From: Autumnicola sp041679265
GTDB lineage: Bacteria; Bacteroidota; Bacteroidia; Flavobacteriales; Flavobacteriaceae
Direction: 5' to 3'
Assembly (NCBI RefSeq): GCF_041679265.1
Contig: NZ_JBGFSM010000001.1
Location: 62,001-126,000, forward strand
DNA length: 64,000 nt
Part shown: one piece after another, positions 15,840-25,069 of the stretch
Position numbering within the stretch: position 1 is the first letter of the stretch
Layout: each line of letters starts with the position of its first letter
Translations under genes and position numbers: made by a program
The notes under the pieces: generated by a model
The model's input: the letters and a program-made list of their open reading frames with translations, nothing else
Databases searched by the model: none
What the model was told of the DNA's origin: nothing

Positions 15840-16769
15840 ATGTCATTATTAATTGTTTGTCCCGGCAAAGAACCGCAACCATGGGTAGAAGCTTTAAAAG
15901 AAAAAAAGCCAGGACTAAATATTTTTGTTTATCCTGAAGACCATAATAAAGAAGAAGTGGAATTTGCGCTGGTTTGGAACCACCCCCGCGGTTTGTTCAA
16001 AAATTACCCAAACCTTAAGGTTGTGGCCTCTATGGGTGCAGGGGTAGACCATATCACCAGCGATAAAGAACTGCCGGAACATATCACAATCACTAAAGTA
16101 GTAGATGACCAGCTTACTAAAGATATGGGGGATTTTGTGCTTAGCCTGGTGATGAACCACACCAGAAAGCTTACAGTTTACCAGGCCCAGAAAAAGGATA
16201 AAAGCTGGGATCGCACACCATACCAAAGGCCGCATAATGTTACCGTGGGGATTATGGGCGTGGGAGTACTAGGATCGGCCGTGGGAGAAAAACTTTCCGG
16301 CAACGGATTTAATGTGCTGGGTTGGGCCAAAAGCGAAAAAGATAAAAAAGACATGAACACCTATTGTGGTGAAGATGGACTGGAAGAGTTTCTTTCGAAA
16401 TCTAATATTTTGATTTGCCTGCTCCCTTTAACTCCAAAAACCGAAAATATCCTGAATGGCGATTTGTTTGAAAAGCTGCCCAAAGGCGCCTACGTTATTA
16501 ATGTTGCGCGTGGGGAACATCTTGTGGAGCACGATTTACTGGAAATGATTGGCAGCAGGCATTTATCCGGGGCGGCCCTGGATGTCTTTAGGGAAGAACC
16601 CCTTCCGGAGAGACATCCGTTTTGGGAAAATCCAGAAATACTCATCACTCCACACACTGCGAGTGTGACCAGTGCAATTTCTGTAGTTCCTCAAATTATT
16701 GAAAATTATGAGCATATGAAAGAGGAGCGATTATTGAAGAACGTGGTGCAAAGGGAAAAAGGTTATTAG
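15840..16769 (+). CDS. D-2-hydroxyacid dehydrogenase, glyoxylate/hydroxypyruvate reductase A-like
   Basis: A 309-residue NAD(P)-dependent enzyme. MGVGVLGSAVGEKL is the dinucleotide loop, VARGEHLVEHDL holds the active-site Arg region, and TPHTASVT the catalytic His. Short length and overall pattern fit GhrA-type reductases of glyoxylate and hydroxypyruvate. It follows the acyl-CoA dehydrogenase by 23 bases and precedes a universal stress protein by 19, so the three likely share a transcript ending at the terminator near 17256-17294. Confidence 0.85.
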   Translation: MSLLIVCPGKEPQPWVEALKEKKPGLNIFVYPEDHNKEEVEFALVWNHPRGLFKNYPNLKVVASMGAGVDHITSDKELPEHITITKVVDDQLTKDMGDFVLSLVMNHTRKLTVYQAQKKDKSWDRTPYQRPHNVTVGIMGVGVLGSAVGEKLSGNGFNVLGWAKSEKDKKDMNTYCGEDGLEEFLSKSNILICLLPLTPKTENILNGDLFEKLPKGAYVINVARGEHLVEHDLLEMIGSRHLSGAALDVFREEPLPERHPFWENPEILITPHTASVTSAISVVPQIIENYEHMKEERLLKNVVQREKGY

Positions 16770-16788
16770 TGAATTAAAACTTCAGCAA

Positions 16789-17247
16789 ATGCTTGGGATT
16801 AAAAACATAATGGTGGCGGTGGACTTTAATGAAAGCGTGGGAGAACTGCTAAGCTATGCTGAAAGCCTTGCTGAAAAATATCAAGCCAAAATCTGGCTTA
16901 TCCATGTCGCAGAGCCCGACCCGGATTTTGTTGGCTATGAACCAGGTCCTCAATATATAAGGGATTTTAAAGCGGAAGAATTCAAGGACGAGCACCGCAG
17001 CCTGCAGGCGTTGCGGGATGCTTTCCTTAACAAGGAAATAGCATCTGAAGCCCTGCTCATCCAGGGTTCTACCGTAGAATCGGTTTTAAAGGAAGCTGAA
17101 AAATTGAATTCTGATCTTATGATTGTGGGTACCCATAAGCATAGCTTTTTACATAATCTTCTATCTGAAAGCATTTCTCTAAAACTGCTGAAAAATGCCA
17201 AAATTCCCATTCTTGCTATTCCTATAGAGGAAGAAGATCAAGCTTAA
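16789..17247 (+). CDS. Universal stress protein (UspA family)
   Basis: A 152-residue single-domain USP. It starts with NIMVAVDFNES, the usual beta1 strand and Asp of the nucleotide pocket. It ends with VGTHKHSFLHNLLSESISLKLL, corresponding to the G-x2-G-x9-G[ST] ATP motif but with the glycines largely replaced, so ATP binding is uncertain. Last gene of the three-gene unit. Confidence 0.88.
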   Translation: MLGIKNIMVAVDFNESVGELLSYAESLAEKYQAKIWLIHVAEPDPDFVGYEPGPQYIRDFKAEEFKDEHRSLQALRDAFLNKEIASEALLIQGSTVESVLKEAEKLNSDLMIVGTHKHSFLHNLLSESISLKLLKNAKIPILAIPIEEEDQA

Positions 17248-17255
17248 TAAATTTA

Positions 17256-17294
17256 AGGCCTTCTAGATTTATTACCCTTTGGAAGGCCTCTTTT
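17256..17294 (+). terminator. Terminator after the universal stress protein gene
   Basis: AGGCCTTC (17256-17263) pairs with GAAGGCCT (17282-17289), followed by CTTTTC; a moderate intrinsic terminator. Confidence 0.6.
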
Positions 17295-17410
17295 CTTATT
17301 TTCTAAATTCTCATTTTTCGCTTCCTCTAATTATACTCGTGAAAAACTTCCTCGCTGAAAAAGTCTTTCTCATTGCACCGAAAAGCCTAATTTTAGAACA
17401 AATTTTAACT

Positions 17411-18349
17411 ATGCATTCAAAACAGGAGCTCGAAGAAGTCCACAAAAGGATACTTCCCTACATTCATATCACACCGGTTCTTCAATCTGGGTTGCTAAAC
17501 AAAATTTCCGGCGCAGATCTTTATTTTAAATGTGAAAACTTTCAACGGATGGGCGCTTTTAAAATGCGGGGCGCTACCAACGCAATTCTTCAGCTTTCAA
17601 AGGAACAACAGCAAAAAGGAGTGGTTACCCATTCTTCCGGTAATTTTGCCCAGGCTCTGTCTTTGGCGGCAAAAAGCCTTGGGGTCCCGGCATATATCGT
17701 CATGCCATCTACTGCCCCACAGGTAAAGAAAGATGCCGTAAAAACTTATGGCGGTAAAATAACGGAATGTGCGCCCAATCTTAAAGATCGGGAAGAAACT
17801 GCCGAAAAAATCATGAGGGAAACCGGTGCGGCATTTCTGCATCCTTCAAATAATACGAATGTGATTTTGGGGCAGGGCACTGCTGCTATGGAATTGCTTA
17901 AAGAGCATCAAGACCTGGATTTTATGGTGACTCCTGTTGGAGGTGGCGGCCTGGTTGCCGGTACTGCCCTTGCGGCCCATTTCTTCGGAAATAATTGCCA
18001 AACCATAGGAGCAGAACCTTTTGAAGTTGATGATGCCTATCGTTCTTTAAAAAGCGGAAAAATTGAAACCAATAAAACCACCGATACCATTGGCGATGGC
18101 TTAAAAACCCAGCTGGGCGATAAGAACTTTCCCATTATTCAAAAATATGTTTCCGAAATTATAAGGGTGGAAGAAGCAGAAATTATTGAAGCTCTAAAAT
18201 TGATATGGGAAAGGATGAAAATTGTTATAGAACCCTCCAGCGCCACCGCCCTTGCTGCCGTGCTGCGGGAAAATGAAAAATTCAGGAATAAGAAAATTGG
18301 AATAATAATTTCAGGCGGGAATGTGGATTTAAGCAACTTGCCTTTTTAG
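17411..18349 (+). CDS. Threonine/serine dehydratase-like PLP enzyme
   Basis: A 312-residue fold-type II PLP enzyme. The PLP lysine is Lys51 in GAFKMRGA; SSGNFAQA and the glycine-rich PVGGGGLVAG phosphate loop are present, and SGGNVD closes the site. There is no C-terminal ACT regulatory domain, so this is the catabolic threonine dehydratase/serine racemase type and not classical biosynthetic IlvA. Start at 17411 (MHSKQEL) matches the family; the longer frame runs into the preceding terminator. Its 3' end overlaps the convergent DinB-like gene by four bases. Confidence 0.85.
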   Translation: MHSKQELEEVHKRILPYIHITPVLQSGLLNKISGADLYFKCENFQRMGAFKMRGATNAILQLSKEQQQKGVVTHSSGNFAQALSLAAKSLGVPAYIVMPSTAPQVKKDAVKTYGGKITECAPNLKDREETAEKIMRETGAAFLHPSNNTNVILGQGTAAMELLKEHQDLDFMVTPVGGGGLVAGTALAAHFFGNNCQTIGAEPFEVDDAYRSLKSGKIETNKTTDTIGDGLKTQLGDKNFPIIQKYVSEIIRVEEAEIIEALKLIWERMKIVIEPSSATALAAVLRENEKFRNKKIGIIISGGNVDLSNLPF

Positions 18350-18858
18350 CTTATTTTCAGTACACTTATGGTTACCAGCATTTGGCCAACATGCCGCTGA
18401 CTATGTTCTGCGGCATGAAAATAAAGTCCTATTACGGAAGAAGGCAACTTTTTTCTGCCCACCGTTCTTTTCTCTGTTAAAATTGTTTCCGAAGTATTTT
18501 TAAAAATTTCTAAAGCTTCAGCTACTTTTTGCTGAAAAGCGGCCACAAGTTTTTCTATACCAATTTTTTCTGAAGCTGAACCTTCCTGCCTTAAATATTC
18601 AAACTGAAGATCACTTAAGCCTTTTCCTTCAGCATAAGTGAGCATCCTGTCTAACACTCCGGTTATATGCTGAAGATGGAAACCCACCGAAGCTCTTCCC
18701 GCAGGTTTTGCCCACAGCAACTCTTCCGGAAAATCTTCAGTGTACCTGCTAACCTCTTCCGCAGATTGTAGCAAAGCATGGGCGGCAGGCTGTAGTAAAT
18801 CAGGCACTTCCGGGATTTTTCCTCTTAGCCATACTTCAGGTTTGTTGGAGATGCTCAT
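18346..18858 (-). CDS. DinB-family protein
   Basis: A 170-residue four-helix-bundle protein of the DinB/YfiT superfamily. The three histidines expected for a metal site are visible: one in FHLQHITG and two in HAAEHSQRHVGQ. Such proteins bind divalent metal and include thiol-dependent transferases; the actual reaction is unknown. ATG at 18858 (MSISNKPEV) is preferred to the longer frame beginning at 18897. Convergent with the dehydratase gene, sharing four bases. Confidence 0.82.
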   Translation of the reverse strand: MSISNKPEVWLRGKIPEVPDLLQPAAHALLQSAEEVSRYTEDFPEELLWAKPAGRASVGFHLQHITGVLDRMLTYAEGKGLSDLQFEYLRQEGSASEKIGIEKLVAAFQQKVAEALEIFKNTSETILTEKRTVGRKKLPSSVIGLYFHAAEHSQRHVGQMLVTISVLKIS

Positions 18859-18932
18859 TAAAATTCCAGTTTGAAAGTAATTTTTATTTAATTGCAATTA
18901 TATGCGGGCAGAAGCCTAAAGCTTTACAATTT

Positions 18933-19394
18933 TCATTGTTGATTCTGCAGGATGGTGGAATGGAGCATTTGCAGCTTCCAGCCATCTGGAGTACGTATGG
19001 CGGTTGCGCTTTCCAGCCAGTTCATTTCGTTCCTGGTTTCATTATCTATTTTAAAAACAGCATTATTATGATAGGCTGCCCAGGCCATCTTACCCACGAT
19101 TTTAATTTCAATAAAATCGAAGGAATTTATCCTCTCTGGCAGCGGCCCCTGTTTCCTGGCATTGCTAATGTAATCCTTAATATCGTCTATATCCCAAATT
19201 TCCCCGTTTTCCAGAAGTAGAAAATCGTTAGTGTAATATTTTGCCAGTTTTTCGCTATTCATTTTAGATAAAATATCATCAAAAGAATTGACAATTAGAT
19301 TCTTTATCTGCTTTTTATCTTCTTCTACGGAATTTTGTGCTGCTGCCGGGATAATTAAGAACAGTAGCATTGAAATTTGTAAAATTATCTTCAT
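18933..19394 (-). CDS. Secreted NTF2-like / SnoaL-like protein
   Basis: A 153-residue protein with a signal peptide (about residues 1-19, ending PAAAQ) followed by a cone-shaped NTF2-like domain: a helix with VNSFDDILSKMNSEKLAKYYTNDF, then strands such as WAAYHNNAVF and the closing GWKLQMLHSTIL. This is the DUF4440/SnoaL type, usually small-molecule binding with no firm activity. Single gene. Confidence 0.8.
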   Translation of the reverse strand: MKIILQISMLLFLIIPAAAQNSVEEDKKQIKNLIVNSFDDILSKMNSEKLAKYYTNDFLLLENGEIWDIDDIKDYISNARKQGPLPERINSFDFIEIKIVGKMAWAAYHNNAVFKIDNETRNEMNWLESATAIRTPDGWKLQMLHSTILQNQQ

Positions 19395-19508
19395 CTGTAG
19401 CTTTTATTGGAAGGTATAAAAAGAATGTAAATTCAGGCTGCTCCAGAGCCTACTTTTTTTAACTTTAAGATTGAAAAACTGAACAATTTCGATCCTAAAA
19501 ATTAAATT

Positions 19509-20294
19509 ATGCACATTAACCTTTCTCATAAAAAAGCCCTTGTAGGCGGAAGCAGTGCCGGTATTGGCAAAGCCATTGCCCGGCAACTTGCCGAAAGCGG
19601 CGCCAGTGTAACACTTATGTCCCACAGCGAAGAGAAATTAAAGTCCATCGTTGATGAGCTTCCCAAAGACCAGGAGCAGAACCACCAGATTCTGGTGGTC
19701 AATTTTAATGATTTTGAGGATTATAAGCAGCGAATTAAACCGTATTTTGAGACAAATACCGTAGATATCCTGGTTAATAATACCCAGGGACCTCCTGCGG
19801 GAACTGCTCTGGAGAAAGGCATAGAGGATTATCAGCAGGCATTTGATCTGCTATTTAAAGTAAATGTTTATACTACTGAACTGGCTTTAAAGCACATGCG
19901 GAAACAGCGCTGGGGGCGCGTAATAAATGTTGCCTCCGTCTCGGTTAAAGAGCCAAAGCCAGAGCTGGTGCTGTCCAACACCCTGCGGGCAGCTTTGGTA
20001 ACCTGGGCCAAAAGCCTTTCCAGAGAAGTAGGCCCAGACCAGATAACCGTAAACAGTATTCTCACCGGGTACTTTGATACACAGCGACTTGTGAACCTGA
20101 ACAGTAAAAAAGCCAAAGAACGCCATGTTGACCAGGCTGAAGTTCTTAAAGAAATGGAAGCTACAATACCTGTGCGCCGCATAGGAGATCCCAAAGAATA
20201 TGGTTATCTGGTAAGTTTTTTAGCTTCAGATAAGGCTGCATACATCAGCGGGACACAAATTCCGATAGATGGCGGGGATTTAAGAGGGATGTAA
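19509..20294 (+). CDS. Atypical SDR oxidoreductase lacking the catalytic Tyr/Lys
   Basis: A 261-residue short-chain dehydrogenase fold: cofactor motif VGGSSAGIGKAIA, NNTQGPP in place of NNAG, serine at about residue 143, and the closing ISGTQIPIDGG. At the position of the usual Y-x3-K the sequence is LSNTLRAAL, so Tyr becomes Ser156 and Lys becomes Arg160. A whole subgroup of FabG-like SDR proteins has this change, so it is inherited and not a recent mutation. The protein may bind NAD(P) without normal SDR chemistry or use another mechanism. Confidence 0.85.
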   Translation: MHINLSHKKALVGGSSAGIGKAIARQLAESGASVTLMSHSEEKLKSIVDELPKDQEQNHQILVVNFNDFEDYKQRIKPYFETNTVDILVNNTQGPPAGTALEKGIEDYQQAFDLLFKVNVYTTELALKHMRKQRWGRVINVASVSVKEPKPELVLSNTLRAALVTWAKSLSREVGPDQITVNSILTGYFDTQRLVNLNSKKAKERHVDQAEVLKEMEATIPVRRIGDPKEYGYLVSFLASDKAAYISGTQIPIDGGDLRGM

Positions 20295-20563
20295 ACTTAT
20301 ATGTGGCAAAATAAAAGTGGGCAAAAAAACACTAACCTCAACCCAAGTTTTGAACCGACTCTTTAAAAATTCCGGATAGCCAGGCCGGCTTGCTTTCCTC
20401 AAAAGCTGTCATTTTATTTAGAAGAAGTCAATGTAGCTGTGGTCCTGCCCAGATCCTGTTGGTTCTTTGAATAGGAGAAAACTGTAAATAACAAACCGCT
20501 TTAAATTCCGAATAAAAACCTGCCTTTATTTTATATATCTTTAGTTTCCTTAAAAAAAGTTTT

Positions 20564-22318
20564 ATGGAAATAATTATAGTAATCGGCTTGTTGATTGCCG
20601 CCATAATTCTTTTTGCGACAGAAAAGTTTTCTGTTGATGTGGTTACCATTGGCCTTCTGGTAATTTTAAGCCTTACGGGCATCCTCACCCCGGCTGAAGC
20701 TTTTGAAGGCTTCAGCAGCGATTTTATGATTATCCTGGCTTCGGTATTTGTAATTTCCGGGGCATTATCTGAAACCGGATTACTGGATAAACTTGGCGCC
20801 ACCCTGGTAAAACGCACCAAAAGCAACACCCTTTTTATCGCTTATACCATGTTTATTACCGGCTCCTTTTCAGCTTTTATGAATAACACCACGGTTACCG
20901 CGCTGGTTACCGGCCCTGTGGTGGGTATTTGCAGGAAACTAAATATAAGCCCCTCAAAAGTGCTTATTCCGGTAGCTTATTCTTCCATACTTGGCGGCAC
21001 CTGTACGCTTATTGGCACGTCTACCAATGTTGCAGTTAGCGGCTATATTGCCAGCGTGGGGATGGAAGCCCTTCATTTTTTTGAAATCTTCGGAATAGGT
21101 CTCATCCTTTGCATTACCGGGATTGTTTTTATCCTGCTTTTCTGGAAAAAAATCCTCCCGGATCATAAAGAAGGAAGCTTTGCTGAAGAATATAAGATCA
21201 AGGAGTATCTTTCAGAAATCGTAATAAGGGAAAATTCAGACCTTATTGGGGAACTTGCATTCCAGTCTGAACTGGCAAAATGGGAGGTAAGAATAATAAA
21301 GATCATTAGGGGCAAAGATGAATTGATCCCGAACCGCTTTACACGGCTGGAATTAAATGATATTTTGCTTGTGGAATGTAAAATGGAAGATCTTATAAAA
21401 GTAAAGGAAGCCGTGGGGCTTGAGGTACTGGCCGATACCATTGCCAGTACCGAAATCCAGAGCGATAAGGTAAGGCTTATGGAGGTACTGGTGACGCCGG
21501 GCTCGATCCTGGCCGATAGATCACTGAAAGAAATAAGGTTCAGGCAAAATTACGACCTGGTTGTTCTTGGGATTCATCGTTTTGGAAGCACTATTTCTCA
21601 AAAGATTGGCAGCTTAAAATTCAGGATTGGAGATGTGCTGCTGGTACAGGGAACTGAAGAATCTATAGAAGCCATGAAGCACTCCGTGGAATTTTCTGTA
21701 ATGGGAGATTTTAAGGTAAATATGTTTAAGGAGCGAAAAGGCATATTTTCTGCCCTGGCTTTTATAATTGCCATAATTGTCGCGTCCTTTCAGCTGGTGC
21801 CATTATCTATTGCTTTTCTAACGGCGGCACTGCTCACTGTTGTTGTTGGCGCTATAAGTGTGGAGCGCGCTTATGAAATTATGAACTGGAAATTACTTAT
21901 CCTCATTGGCGGGATGAGCGCCTTTGGGACTGCCATGCATAATTCTGGGGCTTCAGAATTTCTTGCCGTAAACATTATAGCCCTGCTGGGAGATTTTGGG
22001 GTGCGGTACGTACTGGCGGGATTTGTAATCCTGGTCATCCTGCTTACCCAACCTATGTCTAACGCCGCTGCTGCCCTGGTGGTGCTGCCGGTTGCCATAG
22101 AAGCCGCCCAGATCCTGAATGCCGAACCCCGAACTTTCGCAATTGCCATTATGCTGGGCGCATCGGTCTCTTTAATCACTCCCTTTGAGCCTTCCTGCAT
22201 CCTCGTGTATGGTCCCGGCAGGTATAAATTTATAGATTTTATAAAAGCCGGAGTTCCCCTTACCATTATTTTACTTATTATCATCCTTATACTGGTGCCC
22301 GTGTTCTGGCCCTTGTAA
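20564..22318 (+). CDS. SLC13-family permease with two TrkA-C domains
   Basis: A 584-residue inner-membrane transporter. Membrane blocks lie at about residues 1-195 and 395-584; the first contains NNTTVTALVTGPV and the second QPMSNAAAALVVLPVAIEAA, which are the twin helix-breaking motifs of the divalent anion/Na+ symporter (SLC13/CitT/ArsB-like) fold. The cytoplasmic middle (about 205-375) carries two TrkA-C (RCK_C) ligand-binding domains, typical of the bacterial sulfate/phosphate-type members. Substrate unknown; sulfate or a dicarboxylate is possible. A TATCTTTAG near 20535 is a possible imperfect -7 element. Confidence 0.88.
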   Translation: MEIIIVIGLLIAAIILFATEKFSVDVVTIGLLVILSLTGILTPAEAFEGFSSDFMIILASVFVISGALSETGLLDKLGATLVKRTKSNTLFIAYTMFITGSFSAFMNNTTVTALVTGPVVGICRKLNISPSKVLIPVAYSSILGGTCTLIGTSTNVAVSGYIASVGMEALHFFEIFGIGLILCITGIVFILLFWKKILPDHKEGSFAEEYKIKEYLSEIVIRENSDLIGELAFQSELAKWEVRIIKIIRGKDELIPNRFTRLELNDILLVECKMEDLIKVKEAVGLEVLADTIASTEIQSDKVRLMEVLVTPGSILADRSLKEIRFRQNYDLVVLGIHRFGSTISQKIGSLKFRIGDVLLVQGTEESIEAMKHSVEFSVMGDFKVNMFKERKGIFSALAFIIAIIVASFQLVPLSIAFLTAALLTVVVGAISVERAYEIMNWKLLILIGGMSAFGTAMHNSGASEFLAVNIIALLGDFGVRYVLAGFVILVILLTQPMSNAAAALVVLPVAIEAAQILNAEPRTFAIAIMLGASVSLITPFEPSCILVYGPGRYKFIDFIKAGVPLTIILLIIILILVPVFWPL

Positions 22319-22473
22319 TATTATCTCCTGAAGAAATAAGATCATTGAAAGAACTTGGGCTCCTTCTGGTAAACTTATTTTTTCTAATTATCTTTCTTTC
22401 AGGTTCAAATCAGGACGAATAACAAAGCTTCTGTTCATTTTCAACTGATGAAAATTCTATTTATCATTGCAGT

Positions 22474-22815
22474 ATGAGAAAAGTAAGGCTACACAACCCC
22501 TTTAAAACCAGAATAATTGATGAAAAACTGCTGAGGGAACACCTCGCGCTGGAACGCACTAAGCTGGCAAATGAACGTACTGCTTTATCTTATATAAGGG
22601 CTTCGCTTTATTTGCTGATTGGAGGCCTGGCGCTTTTGCAAATTAAGGAATACGAGCATGTAAAATGGCTGGGGTACCTCTCGCTATTTATTTGTGTAAT
22701 TTTTATTACGGTGGGAATTGCCCGTTACATTGCGCTGGAAAGAAAACTTAATAAACTCCTGAAACCTCAAAAGAGAGAAAAAGAGGAACCAACAAATGGG
22801 CATCCCGACAAATAA
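22474..22815 (+). CDS. DUF202 membrane protein
   Basis: A 113-residue protein. The cytoplasmic N-terminus ends in RTKLANERTALSYIRASLYLLIGG, with the LANERT-x-LSYIR hallmark of DUF202/YidH proteins, and two membrane helices follow. Function unknown. Its stop codon is followed directly by the ATG of the next membrane protein gene, so the pair is probably translated together. Confidence 0.88.
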   Translation: MRKVRLHNPFKTRIIDEKLLREHLALERTKLANERTALSYIRASLYLLIGGLALLQIKEYEHVKWLGYLSLFICVIFITVGIARYIALERKLNKLLKPQKREKEEPTNGHPDK

Positions 22816-23196
22816 ATGTTCCAGGCTTTCACTCATTATTTTCTTCATTTTATCGCTGTAGGAGCCATTGCCTGGTTTTATGACAGACAAAACTGGAAGC
22901 GAAACTGGCTCATTTTGATATCGACAATGCTGGTAGACCTGGACCATATTTTTGCCAGTCCCGTTTTTGACCCTCATCGCTGCGGAATAGGTTATCACCC
23001 ATTACACTCGGTACCCGCGATCATTATTTATTTTTTTGGCTCAATTTTTACAAAAAACCACCTGCTAAAATTGATTTTTATAGGGTTGCTGTTTCACATG
23101 CTTACAGATTTTATAGACTGCCTCTGGACCTTCTCCAAATGCGGGGAATGTTCTTATTCTTCTGAAGTTTTTAAATGGAAGCCATTCTTTTTTTAA
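22816..23196 (+). CDS. DUF6122-like membrane protein
   Basis: A 126-residue protein with three or four membrane helices and polar motifs HYFLHF, MLVDLDHIF, CGIGYHPLHS and HMLTDFIDC. The conserved His/Asp set recalls the membrane-bound metal-dependent hydrolase (YdjM-like) fold, but activity is not established. It starts on the base after the stop codon of the DUF202 gene. Confidence 0.8.
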   Translation: MFQAFTHYFLHFIAVGAIAWFYDRQNWKRNWLILISTMLVDLDHIFASPVFDPHRCGIGYHPLHSVPAIIIYFFGSIFTKNHLLKLIFIGLLFHMLTDFIDCLWTFSKCGECSYSSEVFKWKPFFF

Positions 23197-23316
23197 TATC
23201 ACTTTCATTTTTACCACCTCACTTTCGGTGTCAATGATCTTCTGAAGATTTATAATTTTGACATTCACCAGAAACAGGGATGTTCATACAGCATAAGGGC
23301 ATTAACCAATCTCGTT

Positions 23317-24234
23317 TTAAGGCCCCGCTTCAACAAGCTGGTTCAGGATAGCGGTTATTTGCTGAATTTCTTCAGAGTCGGAAGGCAGCTCATGGCGCTC
23401 TGCTAAAAAGGAAGGATCATTATAAGAGGCCTGTACCACACCGCCTGAATCCTCCCAAACCAGTATTTTTTGAGGTAAATCCAGAGCCAAAGTTTGGGAA
23501 TTCCGCATAAGAGGCGTACTTAGCTGCGGCATTCCAAAAATTATGAGTCGTGTTGGCCTTAAAAATGCCTTGGAATTCTCTTCCGGCGAATACTCCTGAA
23601 AATCTATTTCAGCTAAAATAGTGAGATTGTCCCGGGCGCTGATTCTACTTTTTATACCGTTATAGGTTTCTTCAATAGAAAGTGTACTTTCTTTGGTAAT
23701 AATTCCCTCTCCCGGTGCTACCAGAAGGTCTGCCGCAGTCCTAACCTCGGCCATCGTAGAAGCATTGGCGAGGTTCCTGAGTAATACGGCCGAGTTCTGA
23801 AGGTGGTTTGCCTGTTCCAGGTTGTACCTTGAGGAAATATAGGCTATAGAATTATATACCGAGAAAACTTCAGAATTCTCATTCTGATAAAACATCATTT
23901 TTTGAGGCAAATCGAGCCCCGCCAGCTGATTTTCCATTAAAAGAGGAACCATCATCCCCGGACTTCCGAAGAATACGGTCCTGGTGGGATTGAGCACTCG
24001 TCCCAGGGCGATAGCATTGGCAGAGTGGTTCACTTCAAGAAAAACCTGCAGGCTGTCTTCCTCGTTTACGGCAGCCATAAATCCCGAGAGCGTATTGTCA
24101 AAATCTACATTACTCGCAGAATATCTGGCACTGGTAACTTTTACAATTTCCGAAGAAAAGAGCACATCGCCGGGATCATCGCTGCTACAGGAAACGGTGA
24201 AAAGCAGGAGTAAGAGAATAAATAACTTCTTCAT
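23317..24234 (-). CDS. Lipoprotein with two DUF302 domains
   Basis: A 305-residue lipoprotein (FTVSCSS lipobox, Cys16). The mature part is an internal duplication. Both halves contain the DUF302 pattern: PTRTVFFGSPGMMVPLL with LDLPQKMMFYQ in the first, and PTRLIIFGMPQLSTPLM with LDLPQKILVWED and SYNDPSFLAERH in the second. The first copy has lost the Asn-Asp of SYNDP. DUF302 proteins are widespread with no settled biochemistry. Single gene. Confidence 0.85.
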   Translation of the reverse strand: MKKLFILLLLLFTVSCSSDDPGDVLFSSEIVKVTSARYSASNVDFDNTLSGFMAAVNEEDSLQVFLEVNHSANAIALGRVLNPTRTVFFGSPGMMVPLLMENQLAGLDLPQKMMFYQNENSEVFSVYNSIAYISSRYNLEQANHLQNSAVLLRNLANASTMAEVRTAADLLVAPGEGIITKESTLSIEETYNGIKSRISARDNLTILAEIDFQEYSPEENSKAFLRPTRLIIFGMPQLSTPLMRNSQTLALDLPQKILVWEDSGGVVQASYNDPSFLAERHELPSDSEEIQQITAILNQLVEAGP

Positions 24235-24384
24235 TAAAAGACAATTTAACGGGTAATTTACTTTTTATCCGGCAAGCCATAAAATCTTTAAGAAACTTTT
24301 ACGCAGCCGGTATTTGTAAAAATTTCAGCAAAACATTTAAGAGATTGTGTGCAGCAGGAAAACCACTATTTTATTTGAAACTAT

Positions 24385-24392
24385 TATCTTTG
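24385..24392 (+). promoter_or_regulatory. -7 promoter element of the deoxynucleoside kinase gene
   Basis: TATCTTTG, exact consensus, 51 bases before the start codon. A small hairpin, GCTGCTCTAGCAGC (about 24397-24410), follows immediately in the expected 5' untranslated region. Confidence 0.7.
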
Positions 24393-24442
24393 CCCAGCTG
24401 CTCTAGCAGCGGCATCAACAAACCACCCTAAATTTTTACTTT

Positions 24443-25057
24443 ATGCACGTAGCCATCGCCGGGAATATTGGAGCTGGAAAAACCACCCTTACTAAATTAC
24501 TAGCCAAACATTATAAATGGGAACCACAATTTGAAGATGTTCTGGAAAACCCGTACCTGGAGGATTTTTATAATAAAATGGAACGATGGTCTTTTAATCT
24601 TCAAATTTACTTTTTAAACAGCAGGTTCAGGCAGATTCTTCAAATAAGGGAAAGTGGCAAAGACATTATCCAGGACCGCACTATTTACGAAGACGCCTAT
24701 ATTTTTGCCCCCAATCTGCATGCTATGGGATTAATGCCCAACCGGGATTTTGAAAATTACAAATCCCTTTTTGACCTTATGGAAAGCGTGGTGCAGGGGC
24801 CGGACCTTCTTATTTACCTGAGAAGCAGTATTCCTAACCTGGTTGCACAAATCCAGAAGCGTGGCAGGGATTATGAAAATTCTATTTCCATAGATTACCT
24901 GAGCAGGTTGAATGAAAGATATGAGGCCTGGGTGCATGATTATAATAAGAGCAATTTGTTGATAATTGACGTTGATAATATTAACTTCGTAGAAAATCCT
25001 GAAGATCTGGGAGATATTATCAATAGGATTGATGGAGAATTACACGGATTATTCTAA
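24443..25057 (+). CDS. Deoxynucleoside kinase
   Basis: A 204-residue kinase of the dGK/dCK/dAK family. The P-loop GNIGAGKT is at residues 7-14, QDRTIYEDAYIF corresponds to the DRS/base-recognition helix, and the lid RGRDYENSI follows. It phosphorylates deoxynucleosides with ATP for salvage. A fatty-acid-hydroxylase-like gene begins 12 bases downstream and shares the transcript up to the terminator at 25766. Confidence 0.92.
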   Translation: MHVAIAGNIGAGKTTLTKLLAKHYKWEPQFEDVLENPYLEDFYNKMERWSFNLQIYFLNSRFRQILQIRESGKDIIQDRTIYEDAYIFAPNLHAMGLMPNRDFENYKSLFDLMESVVQGPDLLIYLRSSIPNLVAQIQKRGRDYENSISIDYLSRLNERYEAWVHDYNKSNLLIIDVDNINFVENPEDLGDIINRIDGELHGLF

Positions 25058-25069
25058 AAATTTGCTGTT

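Noticed and set aside
24393..24412. GCTGCTCTAGCAGC hairpin before the deoxynucleoside kinase gene as an attenuator
   Set aside because: No T-run follows and no leader frame precedes it; likely only a small 5' stem.
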